DNA from: Amycolatopsis thermoflava N1165
Lineage (GTDB): Bacteria > Actinomycetota > Actinomycetes > Mycobacteriales > Pseudonocardiaceae
Direction: 5' to 3'
NCBI RefSeq assembly: GCF_000473265.1
Contig: NZ_KI421511.1
Coordinates: forward strand, 5,182,446-5,246,445
DNA length: 64,000 bases
Of the stretch, positions 1 to 8,888 are shown one piece after another. A program made the translations under genes and the position numbers. The notes under the pieces were generated by a model. That model was given only the letters and a program-made list of their open reading frames with translations, did no database searches and was not told the origin of the DNA. Position 1 is the stretch's first letter. Each line of letters begins with the position of its first letter.

Positions 1-2127
1 GAAGTCCTCGTCGGCCAGGTTGCGCACGGACAGGTTGACCGCGACGGAGATCCGCAGCCCCTCGTCCATCCACTTGCGGACGCGGATCAGCGACTGCTCC
101 AGCACGAACCCGGTCAGCACGCCGACCAGGCCCGCGGCCTCGACCGCGGGCACGAACTCGTCCGGGTCGAGCCGGCCGAACTCGGGGTGCTGCCAGCGCA
201 CCAGCGCCTCCACGCCGAGGACCTGCTTGCTCGGCAGCGACACCTTCGGCTGGTAGTGGACGCTGACCTGGCCCTCCTCGATGGCCTGCCGGAACTGGGT
301 GACCATCTGGAACCGGCGCAGGAAGATCTGGCCCATGCTGGGCACGTACCCGCGGACCTCCTCACCACCGCGGGTGGCCCGCACGGCGACGTCGGCCCGC
401 TGCAGCAGGGCATCCACGTCGCCCGGGTCGAGGGTGTCGTCGTCGGCCGTGGAGGCGTAGCCGACCATCGCGTTCGCCTCGACCGTCAGCCGGTCGACCG
501 GGTACGGCACGGACAGCTGCGAGCGCAACCGCTCGGCCGCCTCGTGCACGCCGTGGCCGCGCACGCCGGTGAGCAGCGCCGCGAACGACGCGCCCTCCAG
601 GCGGGCCAGCGGCACGTCCGGGCCGAGCGCGTCACGCAGGCGGCGGCCGGCGGCGACGACCATCCGGTCCGCCCACGCGTAGCCGAGCGCGTCGCTGACC
701 GCGGAGAACACGTCCAGGTCGATGCGCAGCACCGCGGAGTCGGCGGACGCGCTGTGCTCGGCCAGCGGTTCGCGCGCGACCTGGCGGAAGCCGGGCCGGT
801 TCAGCAGGCCGGTCAGCGGGTCGTGGTAGGCGTCGTGGCGCAGGGTGGCGAGCAGGCGGCGGTTGTCCAGCGCGGTCGCCAGGTGGCTGGCCATCGTGCC
901 GAGCAACTGGACGTCGTACTTGCCGAAGCCGCGCCAGCGGGACAGCCTGTCGTGCGCCTCGACCACGCCGAGCAGCTGGTTCGCGCTGCGCAGCGGCACC
1001 ACCAGCGCCTCCTGCGCGCCCCGGTTGAGCAGTCCGGCGGCGATGTCGCTGTTGGCCTCGGTGATGCGGAAGTGCCGCACGTGCGAGCCGGGCAGCCGCA
1101 GCATCGGGTCGTCGGCGGGTAGTTCGGCCGACGGCATCGGCTCCCCCGCGACGACGGCGCGCATGTCCGCGGTCGGCTCCAGGCGCAGCCGCAGGACCAC
1201 GCGGCCCGCGGAGAGCTGGTCCTTGATCCGCTCCGCGATCGTCTCCCACTCGCTGACGTTCACGCCCGCCGCGAGGTCGTCCGCGCCGCTGGCCGGGCGC
1301 GCGGCGGCCTGCTGGCCGGAGCGCGCGACCATCAGGCTGACGTCGGAGAGCGCTTCCATGTCCCGCTGCTCGCGCAACAGGTCGGAGTAGGCCCAGTAGA
1401 GCGCGGACAGCCCGGCGAAGACGGCGAGCACCAGCGGCCACGCGTTCGCCGTGCCTGCGATCACCAGGTAGCCGCTCAGGCCGACCGAGGCGTTGACGAA
1501 CCCGACGACCAGGATGCGGCCGGTGAGCCGGAGCGCGGTGCCGATCCGCATCCGGCGGCGCAGCACCCGGACGGCGGCCAGCGCCAGCAGCGTGCTGGTG
1601 AGCGGCGCGGTCAGGGTGCCGGCGAGCGCGGCGGGCCACGTCATCTCGGTGGCGCCCATGATCCGCTCGACCAGGCCGGCCACGGCGAACGCGCTGGTGA
1701 TCTCCAGCAGGAACGCGCCGGCGTTGTAGAGCACACGCCCGGAGACACGGCGGACCACGAGCGTGCTGATCCCGGCGACCAGGTGCGCCGCCAGCACCAC
1801 TTCGAACGGCGCCACGAAGAAGCCGATGACCAGCGGGATCTCGGTGAAGGAAATGGTCCAGGAGATGCCGGACCGGACGTCGACGTTGATGCCGAGCTGC
1901 TCGGCGAGCAGGAACGACAGGGCCAGCACCGGGCCGATCCACCACAGCTTCGCCGAGCCGTCGAACGGCAGCCACAGCGACACGGCGGCGGCGGTGAGCA
2001 CACCGACGGAGAACACGGTCAGCGTGTAGACCCGGAAGCGGCGCTCGTCCGCCCGCGCCTCGGCACCACCAGAACCGGCGGCTGCCGCCGGGACGGGGCC
2101 GTCAGGCCTGCCATCGGAGTCCGGCAT
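1..2127 (-). CDS. Membrane GGDEF/EAL cyclic-di-GMP protein (3' end outside window)
   Basis: This reading frame runs leftward from an ATG at 2127 and is still open at base 1, giving 709 codons without the C-terminus. A GGAGG ribosome site lies about 5 bases upstream. The N-terminal 230 or so residues hold several hydrophobic segments (MASE-like sensor region). A soluble GAF-like region follows, then a GGDEF domain and the start of an EAL domain. The signature expected as GGDEF reads LEGASF, so cyclase activity is unlikely. The EAL signature is intact (GVEALVRWQHPEFGR), followed by VNLSVRN, so phosphodiesterase activity is plausible. In such tandem proteins the degenerate GGDEF often binds GTP and tunes the EAL domain. 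The end of the EAL domain, with several metal ligands, is outside the window. It is divergent from lon. Family assignment is firm; direction of activity is inferred. Confidence 0.9.
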   Translation of the reverse strand, partial: MPDSDGRPDGPVPAAAAGSGGAEARADERRFRVYTLTVFSVGVLTAAAVSLWLPFDGSAKLWWIGPVLALSFLLAEQLGINVDVRSGISWTISFTEIPLVIGFFVAPFEVVLAAHLVAGISTLVVRRVSGRVLYNAGAFLLEITSAFAVAGLVERIMGATEMTWPAALAGTLTAPLTSTLLALAAVRVLRRRMRIGTALRLTGRILVVGFVNASVGLSGYLVIAGTANAWPLVLAVFAGLSALYWAYSDLLREQRDMEALSDVSLMVARSGQQAAARPASGADDLAAGVNVSEWETIAERIKDQLSAGRVVLRLRLEPTADMRAVVAGEPMPSAELPADDPMLRLPGSHVRHFRITEANSDIAAGLLNRGAQEALVVPLRSANQLLGVVEAHDRLSRWRGFGKYDVQLLGTMASHLATALDNRRLLATLRHDAYHDPLTGLLNRPGFRQVAREPLAEHSASADSAVLRIDLDVFSAVSDALGYAWADRMVVAAGRRLRDALGPDVPLARLEGASFAALLTGVRGHGVHEAAERLRSQLSVPYPVDRLTVEANAMVGYASTADDDTLDPGDVDALLQRADVAVRATRGGEEVRGYVPSMGQIFLRRFQMVTQFRQAIEEGQVSVHYQPKVSLPSKQVLGVEALVRWQHPEFGRLDPDEFVPAVEAAGLVGVLTGFVLEQSLIRVRKWMDEGLRISVAVNLSVRNLADEDF

Positions 2128-2622
2128 GCAACCTCCTTCCACCCATTCGCCCCAGCGCGCCCGCTTGAACCCACCCGCGCACGAGACGGTGATCTCGGTG
2201 CGAATGAGGGGATCACTGTACCCCGGAGGGCGTACTTCAGCCTCTTTCCGGCCGCCATGACATCACCCCATAGTTAACAACGTGCCAACTACGGTGACCA
2301 GCGGAGACTTACGGGTGAGCTGGATCTTTCCGGTGATCGCTCCCGGTAGTCGGTGTTAAGCGCCACGCCCGGCTACGACGAGTTCGCCGCGAGCCGTCGC
2401 GCTGCACTCCTCCGCATTGATCGCGATTCAATCGAGATCGGGATTACCCGAACCGATGACTGAGCGTGGTCTCGCCGGTTACACCCGGGAAAACGTTTCC
2501 GGCAATGCGACGATCATCTCAGTCCTGGCACCTGGAACCACTGCCGGACGTGCCCCGGTTTATTCCCGGAAGCCGTCCGCTGCAAGCGAACTACCTGCGG
2601 AAACAAACCCGGCCGCCAGAAA
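2128..2622. other. Intergenic region between the GGDEF/EAL gene and lon
   Basis: About 500 bases between two divergent genes. It is less GC-biased than the flanking genes and has no convincing reading frame, tRNA or known riboswitch that I can recognise. It must hold the promoter of the leftward GGDEF/EAL gene and probably that of lon. The only well-supported element is the HAIR-like operator at its right end. Confidence 0.5.
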
Positions 2623-2643
2623 GTTGAGCTAGGCAGACTCAAC
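2623..2643 (+). promoter_or_regulatory. HAIR-like HspR operator upstream of lon
   Basis: The sequence reads GTTGAGC-N7-ACTCAAC. The HspR-associated inverted repeat (HAIR) consensus is CTTGAGT-N7-ACTCAAG, so both half sites and the 7-base spacing are kept, with changes at the outermost base of each arm and one inner base. It ends 18 bases before the lon ATG, where a bound repressor would block transcription or initiation. HspR control of lon is known in Streptomyces, which supports this reading. Confidence 0.8.
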
Positions 2644-2661
2644 CAGGTAGGGAGCAACAAG

Positions 2662-5064
2662 ATGACCGACACCAGGCTCCTCCCCGTACTGCCCCTCGAC
2701 GACGACGTCGTGCTGCCCGGCATGATCGTCCCGCTCGAGCTCGATGACGCCGAGACTCGCGCCGCGGTCGACTCCGCGCAGAGCAAGGCACCGAGCACGC
2801 CGTCGTTCCCGGGCATCCGGTCGCTGCCGTCTGCGCAGGCCGAGGTCCTGATCGTCCCGCGGGTGCACGGGGAGTACGCCGAACTGGGCGCCGTCGCGAC
2901 CATCGAGCGCGTCGGCCGGATCCCCGGTGGCAAGGCCGCCGTCCTGCTGCGCGCCACCCGGCGCGCCCGCGTCGGCGAGAACGGCGACGGCGCCGGCGCC
3001 GCCCGCTGGGTGTACGCCGAGCCGGTCGCCGAGGTCGTCGGCGACCAGGCCCGGACGCTGGCCGCCGAGTACAAGACCGTCGTGATCTCGATCCTCCAGC
3101 AGCGCGGCGGCTGGCAGATGATCGACGCGGTGCAGCAGGTCGAGGACCCGTCCGCGGTCGCCGACCTCGCGGGCAACTCGCCGTTCCTGAGCACCGACCA
3201 GAAGCTGGAGCTGCTGGCCACGCTCGACGTCGCGGCGCGGCTGGAGAAGGCGCTGGAGTGGAGCCGGGAGTACCTGGCCGAGCTCGAGGTGACCGACACC
3301 ATCCGCAAGGACGTCGCCGAGGGCATGGAGAAGCAGCAGAAGGAGTTCCTGCTGCGCCGCCAGCTGGAGGCGATCCGCAAGGAGCTGGGCGAGCTGGACG
3401 GCACCGCCGACCAGGACGACTACCGCGCCCGCGTGGAGCAGGCCGACCTGCCCGAGCACGTCCGCACGGCCGCGCTGGCCGAGGTGGACAAGCTGGAGCG
3501 CACCTCCGACGCCTCGCCGGAGGGCGGCTGGATCCGCACCTGGCTGGACACGGTCCTGGAGCTCCCCTGGAATGACCGGACCACCGACGTCCACGACATC
3601 GCGGCGGCGCGGGCGGTGCTCGACGCCGACCACGCGGGCCTGGACGACGTGAAGGAACGCATCATCGAGTACCTGGCCGTGCGCGCCCGGCGCGCCGAGG
3701 CCGGACAGGGGCAGGTCGGCGGGCGGCACTCCGGAGCCGTGCTGGCGTTGGTCGGTCCTCCCGGTGTGGGCAAGACCTCGCTCGGCGAGTCGGTCGCGAA
3801 GGCGATGGGCCGGAAGTTCGTCCGCGTCGCGCTCGGCGGTGTCCGGGACGAGGCGGAGATCCGCGGCCACCGGCGCACCTATGTCGGCGCGCTGCCCGGC
3901 CGGATCGTCCGCGCCATCAAGGAGGCCGGCTCGATGAACCCGGTCGTCCTGCTGGACGAGGTGGACAAGGTGGGCGCCGACTACCGCGGCGACCCGACCG
4001 CGGCGCTGCTGGAGGTCCTCGACCCCGAGCAGAACCACACGTTCCGCGACCACTACCTCGAGGTGGAGCTGGACCTGTCGGACGTGGTGTTCCTCGCCAC
4101 GGCCAACGCGCTGGAGACCATCCCCGGCCCGCTGCTGGACCGGATGGAGCTGGTGACGCTGGACGGCTACACCGAGCACGAAAAGGTCGTCATCGGCCGC
4201 GACCACCTGCTGCCGCGCGAGCTGGAGCGGGCCGGGCTGGGCCGGGACGACGTGCGGTTCACCGACGCGGCGCTGAGCCGGATCGCCGCCGAGTACACCC
4301 GCGAGGCGGGCGTGCGCAACGCGAACCGGACCATCGCGAAGGTGCTGCGCAAGATCGCGACCAGGGTCGCGCTGGACGAGGCGACCCTGCCGGTGACCGT
4401 CGACGCGGCGGACCTGGAGGGCTACCTCGGCCGTCCGCGGCACCTGCCGGAGTCGGCGCTGCCCGCGTCGACGCAGCGGACCGCGACCCCGGGCGTGGCG
4501 ACCGGCCTGGCCGTCACGGGCGCGGGCGGGGACGTCCTCTACATCGAGGCGTCGCTGGCCGATCCCGAGTCGGGCAGCTCCGGGCTCACGGTCACCGGGC
4601 AGCTGGGTGACGTGATGAAGGAGTCGGTGCAGATCGCGCTGTCCTACCTGCGGTCCCGCGGCGCCGAACTGGAACTCCCGGTCGGCGACCTGAAGGACCG
4701 GGGCGTGCACGTCCACGTGCCCGCCGGCGCGGTGCCCAAGGACGGGCCGAGCGCCGGGATCACGATGACCACGGCGCTGGCGTCGCTGCTGTCCGGCCGC
4801 GTGGTGCGGTCCGACGTGGCGATGACCGGTGAGGTGTCGCTGACCGGCCGCGTCCTGCCGATCGGCGGGGTCAAGCAGAAGCTGCTGGCCGCGCACCGGG
4901 CCGGGATCAAGACCGTGATCATCCCGCAGCGCAACGAGCCGGACCTGGACGACGTCCCCGCGGACGTGCTGGCCCAGCTCGACGTGCACCCGGTGTCGAA
5001 CGTCCGTGAGGTCCTCGACCTGGCGCTGGCGCCGGCCACCACCCCCGTGGCCCAGGCCGCCTGA
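2662..5064 (+). CDS. lon: ATP-dependent Lon protease
   Basis: The 800-residue product is a full-length LonA protease, a cytoplasmic hexameric AAA+ enzyme that degrades misfolded and regulatory proteins. The N-terminal substrate-binding LON domain covers about residues 1-210 and is followed by a helical linker. Walker A is GPPGVGKT at residues 365-372 and Walker B lies near VVLLDEVDK. The C-terminal protease domain carries the Ser-Lys dyad: Ser697 in PKDGPSAG and Lys740 in GGVKQKLL, with the 43-residue spacing of E. coli Lon (S679/K722). The ATG at 2662 follows a purine-rich site (GTAGGGAG). A HAIR-like operator overlaps the promoter region, pointing to heat-shock control by HspR. A strong hairpin terminates the gene. 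Confidence 0.97.
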   Translation: MTDTRLLPVLPLDDDVVLPGMIVPLELDDAETRAAVDSAQSKAPSTPSFPGIRSLPSAQAEVLIVPRVHGEYAELGAVATIERVGRIPGGKAAVLLRATRRARVGENGDGAGAARWVYAEPVAEVVGDQARTLAAEYKTVVISILQQRGGWQMIDAVQQVEDPSAVADLAGNSPFLSTDQKLELLATLDVAARLEKALEWSREYLAELEVTDTIRKDVAEGMEKQQKEFLLRRQLEAIRKELGELDGTADQDDYRARVEQADLPEHVRTAALAEVDKLERTSDASPEGGWIRTWLDTVLELPWNDRTTDVHDIAAARAVLDADHAGLDDVKERIIEYLAVRARRAEAGQGQVGGRHSGAVLALVGPPGVGKTSLGESVAKAMGRKFVRVALGGVRDEAEIRGHRRTYVGALPGRIVRAIKEAGSMNPVVLLDEVDKVGADYRGDPTAALLEVLDPEQNHTFRDHYLEVELDLSDVVFLATANALETIPGPLLDRMELVTLDGYTEHEKVVIGRDHLLPRELERAGLGRDDVRFTDAALSRIAAEYTREAGVRNANRTIAKVLRKIATRVALDEATLPVTVDAADLEGYLGRPRHLPESALPASTQRTATPGVATGLAVTGAGGDVLYIEASLADPESGSSGLTVTGQLGDVMKESVQIALSYLRSRGAELELPVGDLKDRGVHVHVPAGAVPKDGPSAGITMTTALASLLSGRVVRSDVAMTGEVSLTGRVLPIGGVKQKLLAAHRAGIKTVIIPQRNEPDLDDVPADVLAQLDVHPVSNVREVLDLALAPATTPVAQAA

Positions 5065-5075
5065 CGCCCCCGAGC

Positions 5076-5112
5076 GGAGCCGCCCTCCCCTGCCCCCAGG
5101 GAGGGCGGCTCC
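5076..5112. terminator. Bidirectional hairpin terminator between lon and dedA
   Basis: Perfect 14-bp inverted repeat: GGAGCCGCCCTCCC at 5076-5089 pairs with 5099-5112 across a 9-base loop. It lies 12 bases after the lon stop and 4 bases before the stop of the convergent dedA-like gene. It has no clear T tract on the lon side, which is usual for actinomycete terminators. Confidence 0.8.
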
Positions 5113-5116
5113 GTGT

Positions 5117-5755
5117 TCACGTCCGGACGCGCTCCCGCAGCCTGGTGATGACGAACACGGCGAGCGCGATCGCGACGGCGCCGATCACCGCGTACTGGAA
5201 GAAGCCGGCGTAGCGGTCCACCACGTGCCAGTTCGCGCCGAGCAGGTAGCCGGCGACGACGAAGATCGTGTTCCAGATCAGGCTGCCCAGCGTGGTGAGC
5301 ACGAGGAACCTGCCGAACGCCATCCGCTCGATCCCGGCGGGCAGCGAGATCAGGCTGCGGAAGATCGGCACCATCCGGCCGAAGAACACCGCCTTCGTGC
5401 CGTGCTTGGCGAACCACGCCTCGGTGCGGTCGAAGTCGGAGGCCTTGACCAGCGGGATGCGCAGCAGCAGCGCGCGGGTCCGCTCGCGGCCGAGCAGCGC
5501 GCCCAGCCAGTAGACGATGACGGCGCCCGCGACCGAGCCGAACGTGGTCCAGGCCAGCGCTTCGAGCAGGCTGAACGTGCCCTGGCCGGCGGAGAACCCG
5601 GCGAGCGGCAGCACCAGCTCGCTCGGGATCGGCGGGAACAGGTTGTCCAGGCCGACGATGATGGCGGCGCCCGGTCCGCCGAGCGAATCCATGAGCGAGA
5701 CGGCCCAGCCGGCGAGTCCCCCGAGCGGTTCGGCCTGTGCGAGTTGGAGATCCAT
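5117..5755 (-). CDS. DedA family membrane protein
   Basis: The product is a 212-residue integral membrane protein of the DedA/SNARE-associated family. These proteins are linked to flipping of undecaprenyl phosphate or other lipids and to membrane homeostasis. Family hallmarks are the N-terminal re-entrant region FPPIPSELVLPLAG and the later FFGRMVPIFRSLISLPAG with its conserved arginines. Hydrophobic stretches follow, ending in a C-terminal helix and the basic tail RLRERVRT. The length is typical of the family. The ATG at 5755 is the first start in frame. It is divergent from the neighbouring histidine kinase gene and convergent with lon. The exact lipid substrate cannot be read from sequence. 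Confidence 0.93.
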   Translation of the reverse strand: MDLQLAQAEPLGGLAGWAVSLMDSLGGPGAAIIVGLDNLFPPIPSELVLPLAGFSAGQGTFSLLEALAWTTFGSVAGAVIVYWLGALLGRERTRALLLRIPLVKASDFDRTEAWFAKHGTKAVFFGRMVPIFRSLISLPAGIERMAFGRFLVLTTLGSLIWNTIFVVAGYLLGANWHVVDRYAGFFQYAVIGAVAIALAVFVITRLRERVRT

Positions 5756-5862
5756 ACTTCGAAGCTAGGTTCGCGGGCGGCGGCCGAACATGGGGCGCGG
5801 CACCCGGTCATCCTGCGGAAAACCTCAGTACCGGCCGCCCGGAACCCCGCTAACCTCGGGTT

Positions 5863-6993
5863 GTGCCCACAGTGGACCTGCGCCGCGCGTTGCGGGTGAC
5901 GGCGGGGCTGGCGCTCGGCGCGCTGAGCGCGTTCGCCGAGGCGGCCTTCGTCGTCGTGGCGACGCTCGTCCTCGCCGTGCCCGCCGCGCGCCCCGCCGTG
6001 TTCCGGGCCACCCGCTGGTTCGCCGAGCGGGAACGGGCGCGGCTCCGGCGGTTCCTCGACTACCCCACCTCGGACGACTACCGCGACTCGCGCGCGCTGC
6101 GGTACCTGGCGTCGCGCAGCGTCGCGGGCGGTCTGGGCGCGGGTGTCTTCGCGTTGATCGGGCTGGGCCTGGCGACGGCGGTGATCACGGTGTGGCAGCT
6201 GGCGGGCGGGCAGCCGCTCGGCGACGACCAGGACTGGTTCGACGTGCCCGTGCTGCTGCTGATGGGCGCGCTGCTGGTGTTCCTCGCCGTGCAGGGGCTC
6301 ATCGGCGTCGGCGCGCTGGAACGCACGCTGGCGCACCACTTCTTCGGCCCCACGAAGCAGGAACGGTTGCAGCGCCGGGTCGACGCGCTCACCCACAGCC
6401 GCGCCGAGGTCGTCGAGGCGGTGAACGACGAGCGGCGGCGGATCGAACGCGATCTGCACGACGGGGTGCAGCAGCGGATCGTGTCGTTGGGCATGCTGCT
6501 CGGCCGCGCCCGGCGCGCGAAGGACCCGGAGCGGGCGGAGGCGCTGCTGCGGCAGGCGCACGAGGAGACGCAGCTGGCGCTGCAGGAGCTGCGGGACGTG
6601 GCGTGGCGCGTGTACCCGATCGCGCTGGACGAAGGCGGGCTTGCCACGGCGCTGGAGGCGCTGGCCGAGCGGTCGAGCCTGCCGGTCGCGCTCTCGTACG
6701 CGCTTGAGGAGCGGTTGGATCCGGCGACCGAGACGGTGGCGTACTTCGTGGCGTCGGAGGCGGTGACGAACGCGATCAAGCACGCGGCGGCGAGCCGCAT
6801 CGAGATCGCGGTGGCGCGGGCGGGCAGGATGGTCGGCGTGACGATCACCGACGACGGCGTTGGCGGCGCTCAGGTCGCGGGCAACGGGCTGTCCGGCCTG
6901 GCCAGGCGGGTCGGCGCGGCCGACGGAGTGTTCACTGTGGACAGTCCGGCCGGCGGGCCGACGGTCGTGCGGGCGGAGCTGCCGTGCGCGTGA
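5863..6993 (+). CDS. NarL-type sensor histidine kinase
   Basis: The 376-residue product is a membrane sensor kinase of the HisKA_3 (NarX/DesK) class. About four hydrophobic segments occupy the first 165 residues, with no large extracellular domain. The dimerisation and phosphorylation helix reads DERRRIERDLHDGVQQR, with phospho-acceptor His199. A HATPase domain follows (SEAVTNAIKHA, DDGVGGA, GLSGLARR). The GTG at 5863 is the only start that keeps the first membrane helix. The stop overlaps the next gene, which encodes the cognate response regulator, by 10 bases. The signal sensed is unknown; the small membrane sensor suggests cell-envelope or membrane stress. It is divergent from the dedA-like gene. 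Confidence 0.92.
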   Translation: MPTVDLRRALRVTAGLALGALSAFAEAAFVVVATLVLAVPAARPAVFRATRWFAERERARLRRFLDYPTSDDYRDSRALRYLASRSVAGGLGAGVFALIGLGLATAVITVWQLAGGQPLGDDQDWFDVPVLLLMGALLVFLAVQGLIGVGALERTLAHHFFGPTKQERLQRRVDALTHSRAEVVEAVNDERRRIERDLHDGVQQRIVSLGMLLGRARRAKDPERAEALLRQAHEETQLALQELRDVAWRVYPIALDEGGLATALEALAERSSLPVALSYALEERLDPATETVAYFVASEAVTNAIKHAAASRIEIAVARAGRMVGVTITDDGVGGAQVAGNGLSGLARRVGAADGVFTVDSPAGGPTVVRAELPCA

Positions 6994-7628
6994 TCCTGGC
7001 CGAGGACTCGACGTTGCTGCGGGAAGGCCTGATCCGGCTGCTCGCCGAGGAGGGCCACGAGGTGCTCGCCGCGGTCGGCAACGCCACGGAGCTGCTCGAC
7101 GAGGTGTCCCGGGCGCAGCCGGACGTGGTGGTGACGGACATCCGGATGCCGCCCGACCACACCGACGAGGGCCTGCGGGCGGCGCTGGAGATCCGGCGGC
7201 GCTGGCCGGACGTCGGGGTGCTCGTGCTGTCCCAGTACGTCGAGAAGCGGTACGCGACGGAACTGATCACCGACGACGGCGGGCGGGTCGGGTACCTGCT
7301 CAAGGACCGGGTCATGCAGGTCGGCGAGTTCCTCGACGCGCTGGAGCGGGTCGGGTCCGGCGGGGCGGCGTTCGACCCCGAGGTCGTCCGGCGACTGCTG
7401 GCGCGCACCACGCACGCCGACCCGCTCGCGACGCTGACCGCCCGGGAACGCGAAGTGCTGGCGAAGATGGCCGAGGGGCACACGAACGCCGGCATCGCGG
7501 CGGAGCTGTACGTGTCGCAGTCCGCGGTGGAGAAGCACGTGAACGCGATTTTCGACAAGCTGCGGCTGAGCCATACGAGCGGGTACAGCCGGCGGGTGCT
7601 GGCTGTTCTGCGCTACTTGGGCTCTTAG
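6984..7628 (+). CDS. NarL/LuxR-type response regulator
   Basis: The 214-residue product has an N-terminal receiver domain, with acidic residues at the start (LAEDS) and phospho-acceptor Asp52 in VVVTDIRMP. It also has a C-terminal LuxR-type helix-turn-helix (LTAREREVLAKMAEGHTNAG, then SQSAVEKHVNAIFDKL). It starts with GTG inside the 3' end of the histidine kinase gene, so the two are translationally coupled and form one two-component system. The receiver contains a slightly longer loop (PPDHTDEG) than typical NarL proteins. Targets are unknown. A dispersed repeat with a strong hairpin follows directly after the stop codon. Confidence 0.94.
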   Translation: MRVILAEDSTLLREGLIRLLAEEGHEVLAAVGNATELLDEVSRAQPDVVVTDIRMPPDHTDEGLRAALEIRRRWPDVGVLVLSQYVEKRYATELITDDGGRVGYLLKDRVMQVGEFLDALERVGSGGAAFDPEVVRRLLARTTHADPLATLTAREREVLAKMAEGHTNAGIAAELYVSQSAVEKHVNAIFDKLRLSHTSGYSRRVLAVLRYLGS

Positions 7629-7933
7629 GGGGCGCTACGCGCGTATCTGCGCTGCGCGCGGCCGAAAGCGCCGGCTTCGCTTCGCTACGCCCGGATCTGC
7701 CCTCCCGAACCCGATCTTTCAGTGTTCGGTTGCCGAGACACCGCGTCAAGCCGGGAAAGAGTGGCTTGACCCGGTGGCTCGGCAACCGATTCGGCTGGGG
7801 ATCGGGTTGCGGGAGAGGGGTGGCTCGGGGGGTGAGGGCCTTCGTTGCCGGGTTCCTGGTGGTGAGCGGGGTTTTGCTGCCGGTAGTCTCGATCTTGAGC
7901 CTGTTTTGTCCGGATCCCCAGGAGGAACTGTCC
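7629..7933 (+). repeat. Dispersed palindromic repeat, copy A, and spo0M leader
   Basis: This 305-base gap has no gene. Bases 7668-7851 match, in inverted orientation, bases 19041-19225. The core is a hairpin: arm 7727-7752 pairs with 7763-7788 at 24 of 26 positions, around a 10-base loop GGGAAAGAGT. The core differs from the reverse complement of copy B at 3 of 62 positions, and two of those changes compensate each other in the stem. The element starts about 40 bases after the response-regulator stop. A related hairpin is found at 51888-51947. The last bases hold the AGGAGGA ribosome site of the next gene. Function is unknown; a mobile REP-like palindrome or a 3' UTR element are both possible. 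Confidence 0.85.
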
Positions 7934-8887
7934 ATGTTCAAGCGGATGCTCAGCGCCTTCGGCGTCGGTGGGCCGTCGGTCGACACCGTGCTCGACTCGC
8001 CCCACGTGGCGCCCGGTGGGGTGGTCACGGGGCAGGTCCGGATCCAGGGCGGCAGCGCCGACGCGGCCATCGACCAGGTCGTCCTGTCGCTGGTCACGCG
8101 GGTCGAGATCGAGCACGGCGGGCACGAGTCCGCGGCCACCGGTGAGTTCCACCGCCAGCTCGTGCAGCAGGGCGTGCGGGTGCCGTCCGGTCAGCTGGTC
8201 ACGGTGCCGTTCGAGCTGCGCCTGCCGTGGGAGACGCCGATCACCGCGGTCGGCGACTCGCTCCTGCACGGCATGGCGGTCGGTGTGCGGACCGAGCTGG
8301 TGATCTCGGGCGCGCCGGACAAGGGTGACCTCGACCCGGTCCACGTGCACCCGCTGCCGTCGCAGGACCGGGTGCTCGACGCGTTCGGGCAGCTCGGGTT
8401 CCGGTTCCGCAACGCCGACGTGGAAGCGGGCCACCTCTACGGCGTGCGCCAGGAGCTGGGCTTCTACCAGGAGCTCGAGTTCTTCCCGCCGGCTGAGTTC
8501 GCCGGGCGGATCAACGAGGTCGAGCTGACGTTCGTCGCCGGGCCGCACGATCTCGCCGTCGTGCTCGAAGCCGACCGGCGGGGCCGCTTCATGCAAGCGG
8601 GCGGCGACTCGTTCGGCCGCTTCCAGATGTCGCACCAGGATGCGGAGAACGCCGACTGGGCCGCGCTCATCGGGCAGTGGCTGAGCGAAGCCGCCCAGCG
8701 CGGCGGGCACTCCGCGTTCGGCAACCCGGCCTTCGGCGGCCATCACCCGGGCCACCACGGCCACCATGGTCACGGCCGCGGCATGGGCGTCGGCGGCATG
8801 GTGGCCGGCGCCGCGGCGGGTGTCGTCGGCGGGATGATCATGGGCGAGATGCTGGAAGAGGCGTTCGAGTTCGACGGCGAGGAGTGA
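7934..8887 (+). CDS. Spo0M-like sporulation-control (arrestin-fold) protein
   Basis: The 317-residue product matches the SpoOM family: MFKRMLSAFGVGGPSVDTVL at the N-terminus, then a long beta-rich arrestin-like region with typical phrases (HRQLVQQGVRVPSGQ, VPFELRLPWETPIT, QELGFYQELEFFPP). In Bacillus Spo0M affects sporulation and cytoskeletal interactions; its role in actinomycetes is poorly known. The C-terminal 50 residues are unusual. They form a His/Gly-rich stretch (HHPGHHGHHGHGRG) followed by a glycine-zipper-like segment (MVAGAAAGVVGGMIMGEM) and an acidic tail. This could bind metal or insert in membrane, which is inference. The ATG at 7934 has a strong AGGAGGA site. The gene stands alone and is convergent with the oxidase operon. 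Confidence 0.9.
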   Translation: MFKRMLSAFGVGGPSVDTVLDSPHVAPGGVVTGQVRIQGGSADAAIDQVVLSLVTRVEIEHGGHESAATGEFHRQLVQQGVRVPSGQLVTVPFELRLPWETPITAVGDSLLHGMAVGVRTELVISGAPDKGDLDPVHVHPLPSQDRVLDAFGQLGFRFRNADVEAGHLYGVRQELGFYQELEFFPPAEFAGRINEVELTFVAGPHDLAVVLEADRRGRFMQAGGDSFGRFQMSHQDAENADWAALIGQWLSEAAQRGGHSAFGNPAFGGHHPGHHGHHGHGRGMGVGGMVAGAAAGVVGGMIMGEMLEEAFEFDGEE

Positions 8888-8888
8888 C

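Noticed and set aside
2128..2622. Riboswitch or small RNA in the long gap before lon
   Set aside because: I looked for ydaO, cobalamin, TPP and related conserved cores and found none; only the HAIR-like site is supported.
7727..7788. Classical rho-independent terminator
   Set aside because: The hairpin is strong but not followed by a T tract, and near-identical copies with covariation occur elsewhere, so a dispersed element is a better description, although it might still affect transcription ends.
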